DNA of 16,018 nt, taken from NCBI GenBank assembly GCA_038249115.1, contig JBBRWQ010000075.1, positions 1-16,018 on the forward strand. Reading direction: 5' to 3'. Both the position numbers and the translations under genes were made by a program. The first letter of the stretch is position 1. Each line of letters opens with the position of its first letter. Source of the DNA: UBA4719 sp038249115 (GTDB lineage: Bacteria > Actinomycetota > Actinomycetes > Actinomycetales > Dermatophilaceae). Under the pieces are notes generated by a model that was not told the DNA's origin, ran no database searches, and saw only the letters and a program-made list of their open reading frames with translations. This document shows, piece after piece, positions 1-7,383 of the stretch.

Positions 1-1
1 G

Positions 2-1648
2 GCCGCGAGCACCTACGCCGACACGATTGCGTTCACACAGTGCATGCCGAACGGCATGAACGGATCGCTCACCTATAAGCAGGTCGACGCGCTTTCTGAC
101 GACTTCGCGGCGTACCTCCGTGAGGTGGTTGGCCTCGAGCAGGGGGAGCGGGTTGCGGTGCAAATGCCGAACTGCCTGAGCTACCCGATCGTCGCGTTCG
201 GCGTGTTAAAGGCCGGCTGCGTGCTCGTCAACACAAACCCGCTGTACACCGCCTCGGAGATGATTCACCAGTTCTCGGATTCGGGAGCTCGCGTGCTCGT
301 CGTCATCGATATGTTTGCCGACCGGGTTCCTGAGGTGAAGGCCGCGACCTCGATTGAGACCGTCGTCACCGTGCGCATTGCCGAGTTCTTCCCGCCGGTG
401 ATCGCCGGAGTCATCCGCGGGGTGCAACGATTCTGGAACCGTTCGCTGCCACCCATCACTGTCGAGCACACCGGTCTGCCGGCTGCCCTCGCCGCCGGTC
501 GTGGCCGCAAGAACGACAGCTCCCCGCAGCGCTACCTCGACGGCATCGGGCCCGAGACGCTCGCGGCACTCCAATACACGGGCGGCACCACCGGCGTCTC
601 GAAGGGCGCCATGCTCTCGCACGGCAACCTTGTCGCCAACACGCTGCAAATGATTTCGATGTGCGGCACCTTCATGCGTCCCGGGGCCGAGATCGTGCTG
701 ACGGCTCTGCCGCTCTACCACATCTTCGCGTTCACGGTGAATCTGCTCGGCTTCTTCCACCTTGGCGCGCGGAACATCCTCGTGCCATCGCCGCGCCCAC
801 CGAGCAACCTCAAGCGCGCCTTCGAGAATTACCGCATCACCTGGCTGACCGGCGTCAATACCCTCTTCAACGCCCTGATGAACGAGCGCTGGTTCGTTGA
901 CAGCCCGCCACGGCATTTGCGGGCCTCGGCAGCCGGCGGCATGGCGCTGCACCAGCCAGTAGCCGTCCGCTGGCGCGAAATGACCGGCACACCAATCGTC
1001 GAGGGCTACGGGCTCACCGAGTCCTCACCCGTGCTCACCTTCAACCCGCTCGGGGGCACCGGCAAGGACGGCACGATTGGCATTCCGGTACCGTCGACCG
1101 ACCTACGGTGCGTCGACGAGGATGGCACACCGGTCGCCGTCAGTGAGGCCGGTGAGGTCGTCGCGCGCGGGCCGCAGATCATGCTCGGCTACTGGCAACG
1201 GCCCGATGAGTCGGCCGCGACGCTCAAGGACGGCTGGCTGCACACGGGCGACATTGCTCAGATGGATGCCGATGGCTACTTCACGATCATCGACCGCAAG
1301 AAGGACATGATCCTCGTGAGCGGCTTTAACGTGTACCCCAACGAGGTCGAGGAGCGCATCGCGGCGATGCCGGGCGTGTTGGAAGTTGGCGTGGTCGGCG
1401 TTCCCGACGACATTGGCGGCGAGGCTGTGCGTGCCTATGTGGTCGCCCCCCACACGCCCCCGACCGAGGGCGAAGTGATCGCGCACTGCCGACAAGCACT
1501 CGCGGCGTACAAGACACCAAAGACGGTGCGTTTCGTCGATGAACTCCCGAAGAGTCCGATCGGCAAGATCCTGCGCCGTGAGTTGCGCGCGACCGCCGTT
1601 ACGTCAACGACAGCCAGCATCGAGACGCAAGGGGGGGAACTCTCATGA
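2..1648 (+). CDS. fadD: Long-chain fatty acid-CoA ligase, FadD-like (5' partial)
   Basis: ATP-dependent acyl-CoA synthetase of the ANL (AMP-binding) superfamily: it adenylates a carboxylic acid and transfers the acyl group to CoA. The reading frame is open to the left edge, so the start lies outside the window; the first in-frame ATG (base 44) sits inside the conserved N-terminal region and is not the true start. Counting from that Met, the P-loop YTGGTTG is at 178-184, GYGLTES at 321-327, the D-G-Y-F-x-I-x-D-R-K-K hinge region at 410-420, the FNVYPNEVE segment at 428-436, and the C-terminal catalytic lysine in PKSPIGK at 508. The order and spacing match Escherichia coli FadD closely, with only roughly 35-45 N-terminal residues missing. 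The stop overlaps the start of the next gene (ATGA), so the two are probably co-translated. The exact substrate (fatty, branched or steroid side-chain acid) cannot be read from the sequence. Confidence 0.93.
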   Translation, partial: AASTYADTIAFTQCMPNGMNGSLTYKQVDALSDDFAAYLREVVGLEQGERVAVQMPNCLSYPIVAFGVLKAGCVLVNTNPLYTASEMIHQFSDSGARVLVVIDMFADRVPEVKAATSIETVVTVRIAEFFPPVIAGVIRGVQRFWNRSLPPITVEHTGLPAALAAGRGRKNDSSPQRYLDGIGPETLAALQYTGGTTGVSKGAMLSHGNLVANTLQMISMCGTFMRPGAEIVLTALPLYHIFAFTVNLLGFFHLGARNILVPSPRPPSNLKRAFENYRITWLTGVNTLFNALMNERWFVDSPPRHLRASAAGGMALHQPVAVRWREMTGTPIVEGYGLTESSPVLTFNPLGGTGKDGTIGIPVPSTDLRCVDEDGTPVAVSEAGEVVARGPQIMLGYWQRPDESAATLKDGWLHTGDIAQMDADGYFTIIDRKKDMILVSGFNVYPNEVEERIAAMPGVLEVGVVGVPDDIGGEAVRAYVVAPHTPPTEGEVIAHCRQALAAYKTPKTVRFVDELPKSPIGKILRRELRATAVTSTTASIETQGGELS

Positions 1649-2619
1649 TCGGCGCCTCACTCATCCTGTTGACTCAGAGGACAACCTCCGTCAATGAACA
1701 AGACGTCGTCACCCCGTTCGAGCAGAACCTGCTCGTCGGGCTGGTGTTCGTGATCATGTTCGGGCTCGGGGCCGGGCTCACACCACGCGACTTCCGGTTG
1801 GCCGTTCGTCGACCGTACGGGCTGATCATCGGCTGGGTCACCCAGTTCGGCATCATGCCGCTCTTGGCGTACATTCTCGTCGCCACGGTGCTGTTCCAAC
1901 TGCCACGAGAGTACGCCGCTCCGGTCGCGTTGGGGGCACTACTCATGGGCTGTGTTCCGGCAGGTACGACGTCGAACATTTTCACATACTTCTCGAAGGG
2001 TAATCTGGCGCTGAGCGTCATGATGACGACAAACTCAACTCTGTGGGCCATCCTCATGACGCCACTCTTGCTCACGTTCTACGGCTCCCTGCTCTTCGAG
2101 GCAGGCTCTCCGCTGCAGATCCCGATCACGAACATCGTTGTGACGCTCGCGGTCTTGCTCGTGCCGGTCGTGCTCGGAATGATACTTCGCCGTTACAGCG
2201 CGAACGTCGGGGCTGTCATGGAGTTGATGGGCGGCTTCTTCGGCCTGTTCTTCATTGTGTTCCTCATGGCCACCTGGGTGCCTCGCAACTGGGGGCTGCT
2301 GACCTCGACCCCATGGCAGACCTACGTTGTGGCAATCGGTCTCGGGCTCTTTGGCATTGTGATCGCCTATGTGATCTCTCGGGCCATCCGGCTGCATCCA
2401 ATGAACGCGCGCACGATTGCGCTCGAAGCGGGAATCCAGAACGGCCCTCTCGCGATCGCGATCGTGCTCCTGACCTTCGCGGGTAACCCCGATATCGGGC
2501 TAATCCTGATCGTGCCGGCGCTCTACTCGCTCTTCATCGTGATTGTCGCGACCTTCGTGACGTTCGTGTTCCGTCGCGCAAACGTTGCGGAGGAGCAGAA
2601 GATTCCGAGCCTGCTCTAG
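1645..2619 (+). CDS. Bile acid:sodium symporter (BASS/SBF) family transporter
   Basis: Integral membrane secondary transporter of the bile acid:sodium symporter superfamily; relatives move bile acids, pantoate, pyruvate and other organic anions with Na+. It has 324 residues and about nine or ten hydrophobic helices spread along its length. Two family signatures are present: GCVPAGTTSN at 102-111 followed by the S-K-G-N-L-A-L-S stretch (117-124), and E-x-GIQNGPLA at 261-270, the paired motifs that form the Na+ and substrate sites in solved ASBT homologues. The start ATG at 1645 overlaps the fadD-like stop and is preceded by a run of seven G (AAGGGGGGGAACTCTC) that can act as a ribosome binding site. 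Coupling to an acyl-CoA ligase suggests uptake of a carboxylate followed by CoA activation; this is inference. Arsenite transport is unlikely, because the GIQN motif is that of BASS rather than ACR3. Confidence 0.9.
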   Translation: MIGASLILLTQRTTSVNEQDVVTPFEQNLLVGLVFVIMFGLGAGLTPRDFRLAVRRPYGLIIGWVTQFGIMPLLAYILVATVLFQLPREYAAPVALGALLMGCVPAGTTSNIFTYFSKGNLALSVMMTTNSTLWAILMTPLLLTFYGSLLFEAGSPLQIPITNIVVTLAVLLVPVVLGMILRRYSANVGAVMELMGGFFGLFFIVFLMATWVPRNWGLLTSTPWQTYVVAIGLGLFGIVIAYVISRAIRLHPMNARTIALEAGIQNGPLAIAIVLLTFAGNPDIGLILIVPALYSLFIVIVATFVTFVFRRANVAEEQKIPSLL

Positions 2620-2657
2620 ATGAGCGAGTCTTAATCGATTGGGTTCGCGCCGATCGC

Positions 2658-2675
2658 GGAGTCCGATTGGACTTC
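2658..2675 (+). terminator. Possible stem-loop downstream of the transporter gene
   Basis: GGAGTCC, loop GATT, GGACTTC can form a 7-bp stem with one G-T pair, 38 bases after the transporter stop. There is no T tract, so a role as intrinsic terminator is weak. Confidence 0.22.
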
Positions 2676-2724
2676 TCCCGCGTGGACGCTGTTCATCGAA
2701 GGCAGAGGGTGTTAAACCCTTTTT

Positions 2725-2902
2725 GTGAAGACAGATCTAAACACCCTCCTGACCACACTTTACGTTCATCTAGATGATCGGATCATCCCCGCGCTGGGAT
2801 TTTCCCGACGGGGCCGACCCGGGCGACCACCGGCCCTGACGGACATCGAGCTGCTCTGCCTCGTTGTCGCTCAGCACCTGCTCGGTATCGCGTCGGACCG
2901 AA
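2725..2902 (+). mobile_element. IS982-like transposase N-terminal fragment
   Basis: A GTG-initiated frame (2725-2967, 80 codons) begins with residues resembling the N-terminus of IS982-type transposases: DLNTLLTTLYVHLDD, then GRPPALTDIELLCLVVAQ and LLGIASDRR. The resemblance ends at about base 2902, within the first quarter of a full-length transposase (roughly 250-300 aa). No DDE catalytic core follows. The remaining codons to 2967 are read out of frame over the next pseudogene and mean nothing. A small inverted repeat, AGGGT-GTTAA-ACCCT, at 2707-2721 just upstream may be the old terminal repeat of the element. No matching right end was seen. The family assignment is by eye and could be another GRPP-containing transposase class. 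Confidence 0.6.
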
Positions 2903-3591
2903 GGACAGCGACCTTGCTCGTGATCCCCGTCGGCTTGACGACGATCCGCGTGTCGACGAGGCCATGACACGGGCCGGATTTTACCTCAACATGTACAGTG
3001 GTCAGCCGGGAGCGTGGATGAATCATGCCGGCATCCCCGTGGACTTGATGGTGCCCGAGAACCTGGCCGGCACTGGCACGAAGAACACCCGGGGGCGCGG
3101 ATCCCGTCCCACCACAAAGCGCCACCCGTCGCGCGCGCGGGCTGGAGGTCGCTGTCAGCGACAACTCCTTCATGGACATCCGTGCTTTGGACGCGAGCGA
3201 CTTTCGCAGCTATGGCGCCCGGGTCGCTGGTCCCGCGGCACTCCCGGTGGCTAAGATTCACAAGATCGCGGAACGCGCGGACGCCCCGCACCGGCTCAAC
3301 GACAAGGTTGCCCACGATATCTACCGGCTCCTGGTCGCGAGTGACACGGCCGGGATCGCCGCCACTATAGGGAGGCTCCTCACCGATCCGCTGAGCCGCC
3401 CGGCCATCAGTTAGGCCCTCGAGCAGCTGGACGTGGTCTTCGCCCACGGCCCAGAATCCCTGGGATCTAGGATGGCTGGCCGCGCGGAAGAGGGAATCGG
3501 CGATCCCGCCACCGTGGCCCTGGCCGTATCCCTCCTGGCTACGGACATTCTTGCGGAGATGCGCATGAACCCCATCGGTGAAGAAATCTGA
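2895..3591 (+). pseudogene. Decayed nucleotidyltransferase-like gene, 5' end lost to an IS fragment
   Basis: Three frames joined together read as one protein. Frame A (about 2895-3090) gives KDSDLARDPR...DEAMTRAGF and GIPVDLMVPENLAG. Frame B (about 3092-3120) gives GARIPSHHK. Frame C (about 3125-3591) gives RRARGLEVAVSDNS, VAGPAALPVAKIHKIAER, LNDKVAHDIYRLLVA, then a TAG at 3412-3414, then ALEQLDVVFAHGPESLG and MAGRAEEGIGDPATV, ending at TGA 3589-3591. Continued coding sense beyond the TAG shows that the stop is a mutation (GAG to TAG would suffice). The pattern K-D-x-D-L early and L-L-V-A-K-x-H-K later resembles conserved actinobacterial proteins of the nucleotidyltransferase superfamily (MNT/AbiEii-like); that identity is tentative. 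The N-terminus is missing where the transposase fragment abuts. Clearly non-functional. Confidence 0.62.
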
Positions 3592-3961
3592 ACCGAGCGA
3601 TGACCGTACAAGGTGACGCGCACTGGCCCGAGAAACCGTCCGCGGACGTCGAGGCGTTCATCCTCGAAACAGGTGTCATGCTCCACGAACTCGACGACAC
3701 CAGCCTGCACGAGCTGACAGACTCGAATGTCGTTAGTGTCACGCTGCTCAAGCCGCGCATGATCGACCATTTGTCGTCTTCTGCGATGAGGGCCGAGCCG
3801 AGCCTTTTTCGCGCATGGGACGGATCGATCGTCACCTGCTCGATGTGCGCGGTGTGGTCGATCTCGTCAACAATGATGTATCCGACCGGGATGTCTAAGA
3901 GAACGCACGCCACCCAGGCGCGGGCGTCTTCCTGATAGCTGGCCAGGGTTTCAATGGCCAT
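3539..3961 (-). pseudogene. GNAT N-acetyltransferase, truncated after the acetyl-CoA site
   Basis: Residues 1-79 (bases 3961 down to about 3724) read as a GNAT-fold acetyltransferase. AWVACVLLDIPVGYIIVDEID is followed by the core strand HIEQVTIDP and the acetyl-CoA pyrophosphate loop A-R-K-R-L-G-S-A-L (50-58), then RGLSSVTLTTF, which in relatives leads into 'xVPWNxPYYxxLGF'. That last part is absent. From about residue 80 the frame turns Ser/Arg-rich with no family resemblance, so the C-terminal third was replaced or lost near base 3722. Upstream of the ATG the same frame continues with family-like residues (DWPEP) until a TGA about 45 bases away, so the N-terminus may also be clipped. It overlaps the 3' end of the decayed nucleotidyltransferase-like gene on the other strand. 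Probably inactive. Confidence 0.6.
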
Positions 3962-4038
3962 CGGCTCTGGCCAGTCTGAGCATGGTCCATCTAATCAGGC
4001 GTCATCTCAGATCGTCCGAAAGGGGTTCCTCGTGTGCG

Positions 4039-4275
4039 TCAATGAGACGCGTCGACCAAGGGGCCGTTTAGCCAGTGTTCGGCGTCCTTCTGTGACCGGA
4101 GCCGCACGATGATGAGATCGGGGTTGTCGCGCTCTTTCGCTAGCAGCGGTGCGACTAATGTCGCGTATGCGAACGTGGTCACACCAGGGCTGGTGGTATC
4201 GCCATGAATGCGCTGAGGGAAGAAAGCGGGTCGTAGGTGTCCGAAACTGTATCGAAGGAGCGCACCTGGCTCCAC
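4039..4275 (-). CDS. Weak hypothetical ORF
   Basis: A 78-codon frame whose second half (VTTFAYATLVAPLLAKERDN, then PDLIIVRLRSQKDAEHWLNG) has a protein-like residue mix. I recognise no family. A GTG at 4182 would give a more compact 48-residue product starting at VTTFAY. Its 5' end overlaps the start of the membrane protein gene at 4237 on the other strand, which argues for the shorter start or for a remnant. It lies in the gene graveyard between 2.6 and 4.9 kb, so a decayed fragment is as likely as a live gene. Confidence 0.22.
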   Translation of the reverse strand: MEPGALLRYSFGHLRPAFFPQRIHGDTTSPGVTTFAYATLVAPLLAKERDNPDLIIVRLRSQKDAEHWLNGPLVDASH

Positions 4276-4560
4276 CTGCTCTGGGCTCTTCCGATTCCAG
4301 CGGTTGTGAGTTCGGTCCTGCTGATCAGCGCGCTTTGGGACTTCTGCGGAATCAACGGATGTACAGGTGGCGGATTCGGAATCAGTCGGGATATCGGCGG
4401 CACGATCGGTAACCTGGCGCCAATTCCATTTCTGATCGGACTACCCGTTTTCCTCGTGCCCTGGTCGCCTAAGCGTGGAGTCCGGGCGGTTGTCGCGCTC
4501 CTGACCGGAGTAGCTTTCGCGGGACTTGGATTCGCAATTCTCGTATCGATGGCCTCGTAA
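4237..4560 (+). CDS. Small three-helix membrane protein of unknown function
   Basis: A 107-residue protein starting at GTG, preceded at 4216-4224 by GAGGGAAGA, a usable ribosome binding site about 12 bases upstream. Hydrophobic segments lie at about 12-34 (LHLLWALPIPAVVSSVLLIS), 58-76 and 82-104. Between the first two is a short Gly-rich loop with two cysteines (C37 and C42 in WDFCGINGCTGGG), which could form a disulfide on the outer face. A basic patch, PWSPKRGVR (75-83), separates helices 2 and 3 and would be cytoplasmic. No family is recognised. It appears intact among pseudogenes and is less GC-rich than the operon downstream. It stands alone: the next gene begins about 400 bases later. 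Confidence 0.6.
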   Translation: MSETVSKERTWLHLLWALPIPAVVSSVLLISALWDFCGINGCTGGGFGISRDIGGTIGNLAPIPFLIGLPVFLVPWSPKRGVRAVVALLTGVAFAGLGFAILVSMAS

Positions 4561-4870
4561 CCCAGGGACGCAGATGGCGTCGGGTCGCGATCCGTCTTCG
4601 GTGCATCAGAAACGCACTATCCGCCCCATTGAAGGACACTGGCCTCATCACCGAGGCCCTCGCGCAGCGACCCTCGGCGACGTTCGCCGGTTCCGGTTCC
4701 AGCATGACTTCGCCATCTACACCGGCACCGCTCCTATCGGCGCGAGCTGCGGCAACCAGAACCGGCACTGTCACAACTGCGGCGGGAACCGCTGTCGGCT
4801 CAACTACGCGCTGCACGTTGGGACGCTTGTCCAGATCCGCCCCCGGACCGGGAGTTTGTAACACGGGAGC
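4561..4870. other. No convincing gene between the small membrane protein and the phosphorelay operon
   Basis: Open frames exist on both strands here, but their translations are low-complexity (Ala/Thr/Ser- or Arg-rich) with no recognisable motif, no good ribosome binding site and mutual overlap. I read this stretch as non-coding or decayed. It presumably holds the promoter of the downstream operon; no convincing -10/-35 pair could be picked by eye. Confidence 0.4.
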
Positions 4871-4890
4871 GCCTGTAGAGTCTAACAGGC
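4871..4890. promoter_or_regulatory. Inverted repeat upstream of the phosphorelay operon
   Basis: GCCTG-TAGA-G-TCTA-A-CAGGC: two arms of nine bases that pair completely with a single central G and one bulged A. It lies 66 bases before the chosen ATG of the first operon gene. This suits a dimeric repressor site or a small hairpin in the leader. No known regulator consensus is recognised. Confidence 0.35.
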
Positions 4891-4956
4891 ACCACATAGT
4901 CGCTCCAGTCCTGCGCCGGAAGGCCGAAGGAGGAGTTGTTGACAGGGAGTAACCGG

Positions 4957-7383
4957 ATGACGGGTAGGGCAGTAGCCGACGACCGGGGCGCGGTGCTCGT
5001 CGTCGATGACGACGAGATGATCGTGGGCCTGGTCGCGCAAGGGCTCCTCACAGCCGGCTACCGCGTCACGACGGCCTCCAGCGGCGCCGAGGCGCTGGAG
5101 AGACTGGCCGAGGCGGTCCCGGACGTCGTCGTCTCCGACGTCAACATGCCGGACATGGACGGCTTCACTCTCGTGCAGCGACTGCGCGAGGACCCCCGGT
5201 TGCGTTCCCTGCCCCTGTTGTTCCTCACCAGCCGCACGGAGGCCGCGGACGTGGTGTCCGGCATGCGTCTCGGCGCGGACGACTACATCGCCAAACCCTT
5301 CGACCTGCCGGTCCTGATCGCTCGCGTGGACGCCAAGCGGCTACGGCCGCCGGTGCCGGCTGACCGACTGCAGACTGACCGCCGCACAGGGCTGGCCTCC
5401 TCCGCGACGTTCATGGCCGAGCTCGACCGGGAGCGCGAGCGGGCGCTGCGCAGTGGCCGCTCGGGGCACGTGGCGCTGCTCGGGCTGAACGAGTCCGGGA
5501 GCATCCGTGCGCGCTTCGGGGAGCGCGGGGTCGACGAGGTGTTGCGGCAGGTCGCCGAGGTGCTCGGCGCCGTGGTAACGCCGCTGGAGACGGCCGGCCG
5601 TACCCCAGATGGCGGCTTCGGGCTGCTGCTGCCGGAGACGTCGTCGGACGACGTGCGCGACCTGCTGCAGGTGCTCTCCGAGCGCCTCGCGGGCCGCCGC
5701 CTAGACGTCGAGGGCTCCAAGGTCAGCGTTACCCCGCTCGTTGGATACGTCCCGCTCGACGCCGTCCAGTCGGCCAAGCAGGCGGTCGAGCAGGCAGGCG
5801 CGGCGCTCGAGCACGCGCAGGTGCACCTCGATCTGCGGCCGATCGCGTACCGCCCAGAGATGCTCGCCGAGGCCGCGGCACCGCGCCGGCGTCGGCCGCT
5901 TCTGGAGCGTCTGCGCACGCCGTTCCAGGTCGCGCTGACGTTCGTCATAGGCATTGTGCTGCCGTACTTCGTCTACGTGTTGGGTGACCGCGTGGGTTTC
6001 GACATCACACCGGTCGCCTACCTCGTCGTCGTCTTCTCGCTGCTGGTGACGGGGATCGCGATCTGGGTCGAAGGACTGCTCGCCCTGAACCCGGTGCAGC
6101 CGCCGCCTGGACCAGAGGAGCAGGACGGCGGTCCGCCGTACCCGCCTGCGAGTGCCGTCATTGCGGCGTACCTGCCGAATGAGGCCGCCACCGTCCTGGA
6201 GACCGTCGAGGCCTTCCTGAAGGTGAACTACCCCGGCGACCTGCAGGTCGTGCTGGCCTACAACTCGCCCGTCCCGCTCCCTGTAGAGCGCGCCCTCGGC
6301 GAGCTCGCGCAGCGCGAGACGCGCTTCACTCTGCTCAAGGTGGAGGGGAGCACCTCCAAGGCGCAGAACGTCAACGCCGCCCTGCAGATCGTCACTGGTG
6401 AGTTCACTGGCGTCTTTGACGCCGACCACCTGCCCGCGGCAGACAGCTTCGTGCGCGCCCACCGCTGGATGGCCGATGGGTACGACGTCGTGCAGGGCCA
6501 CCCGGTGGTCCGCAACGGCGACGCCTCCTGGGTGGCGCGCACCGTAGCGGTCGAGTTCGAGATGATCTACGCAGTCAGCCACCCCGGCCGGGCGAAGCTG
6601 CACCAGTTCGGCATCTTCGGCGGGTCAAACGGCTACTGGCGCACACAGCTGCTGCGCGAGACGCGCTTCCGCGGCTCGATGCTTACGGAGGACATCGACT
6701 CTGCCCTGCGGGTCGTTGAAGCCGGCTACCGTATCGGCTCCGACCCGTACCTCATCAGCCGCGAGCTGGCGCCGACGACGCTGCAGGCACTGTGGAACCA
6801 GCGGATGCGCTGGGCGCAAGGGTGGTTCCAGGTGTCCCTGGGCCACCTCTTCGGGGCGATGCGCAACCCCGGGCTCACGCCCAGACAGCGGTTCGGCTTC
6901 TTCTTCCTGCTGGGCTGGCGCGAGGTGTACCCCTGGCTGAGCGTCCAGATGTTCCCGCTCATCGCCTTCTACGCCCATCGCGCCGGAGGGCCGCAGCACC
7001 TCGACTGGTTCGTCCCGGTGTTCGTTCTCACGACCATCTTCACGCTCAGCGTTGGGCCGTGGCAGACGTTGTTCGCCTATCGCCAGGCCGATCCGGAGAT
7101 CCGCTCCCGCACGGCGTGGTTCTGGCTGTACCTCGTGGTTGCCTCCGTCTTTTACACCGAGTACAAGAACGTCATCGCACGCGTCGCGCAGGTGAAACAA
7201 GCCATGCGCGAGAAGGCCTGGAAGGTGACGCCCCGGGCCGCAGGGAAAGGGGGGGCGCCGGAGGGCGGGCTCGCCGCACAGGCTGACGGTCCGGCGGCCA
7301 ACGACCCCGACCACCCGGCGGACGAGCCGCTGGTCCCGCCGCCGCTGCCCCACCACACGACTTCCCCAAGCCGTACGGCGTGA
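4957..7383 (+). CDS. Receiver + degenerate GGDEF + membrane glycosyltransferase family 2 fusion
   Basis: The predicted product is a membrane-bound processive-type glycosyltransferase under receiver-domain control. Numbering is from the longer frame (TTG at 4936; subtract 7 for the ATG start). The REC domain (about 19-135) has acidic pocket D24-D26, phosphoacceptor D68 in SDVNMPDMDGF, T98 and K120. A GGDEF-fold domain (about 145-300) keeps DRRTGL, but the signature loop reads TPDGGFG (223-229) instead of GGDEF, so cyclase activity is unlikely. Helices lie at about 331-350 and 358-384. The GT2 domain (about 405-640) carries D495-A-D497, T584-E-D586 and the Q622-R-M-R-W626 (QxxRW) motif typical of cellulose/hyaluronan-type synthases. 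Three C-terminal helices (about 653-748) precede a Pro-rich tail; no PilZ domain is visible. The ATG at 4957 follows GGGAG at 7 bases. A TTG at 4939 sits 5 bases after AAGGAGG and is the alternative. The sugar product is unknown. Confidence 0.9.
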   Translation: MTGRAVADDRGAVLVVDDDEMIVGLVAQGLLTAGYRVTTASSGAEALERLAEAVPDVVVSDVNMPDMDGFTLVQRLREDPRLRSLPLLFLTSRTEAADVVSGMRLGADDYIAKPFDLPVLIARVDAKRLRPPVPADRLQTDRRTGLASSATFMAELDRERERALRSGRSGHVALLGLNESGSIRARFGERGVDEVLRQVAEVLGAVVTPLETAGRTPDGGFGLLLPETSSDDVRDLLQVLSERLAGRRLDVEGSKVSVTPLVGYVPLDAVQSAKQAVEQAGAALEHAQVHLDLRPIAYRPEMLAEAAAPRRRRPLLERLRTPFQVALTFVIGIVLPYFVYVLGDRVGFDITPVAYLVVVFSLLVTGIAIWVEGLLALNPVQPPPGPEEQDGGPPYPPASAVIAAYLPNEAATVLETVEAFLKVNYPGDLQVVLAYNSPVPLPVERALGELAQRETRFTLLKVEGSTSKAQNVNAALQIVTGEFTGVFDADHLPAADSFVRAHRWMADGYDVVQGHPVVRNGDASWVARTVAVEFEMIYAVSHPGRAKLHQFGIFGGSNGYWRTQLLRETRFRGSMLTEDIDSALRVVEAGYRIGSDPYLISRELAPTTLQALWNQRMRWAQGWFQVSLGHLFGAMRNPGLTPRQRFGFFFLLGWREVYPWLSVQMFPLIAFYAHRAGGPQHLDWFVPVFVLTTIFTLSVGPWQTLFAYRQADPEIRSRTAWFWLYLVVASVFYTEYKNVIARVAQVKQAMREKAWKVTPRAAGKGGAPEGGLAAQADGPAANDPDHPADEPLVPPPLPHHTTSPSRTA

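Noticed and set aside
3600..3935. Forward 111-codon ORF starting at 3600
   Set aside because: It runs antisense to the GNAT remnant and has no recognisable protein features, although its first ~45 codons look less random than most shadows.
4469..4952. Overlapping ORFs on both strands before the phosphorelay operon
   Set aside because: Translations are low-complexity, have no good ribosome binding site, and conflict with each other.
5368..5835. Active diguanylate cyclase
   Set aside because: The defining GGDEF loop is replaced; calling it a cyclase would overstate what the sequence shows.
5701..6603. Minus-strand 300-codon frame opposite the glycosyltransferase fusion
   Set aside because: Antisense shadow of a strongly supported gene; no domain motifs.
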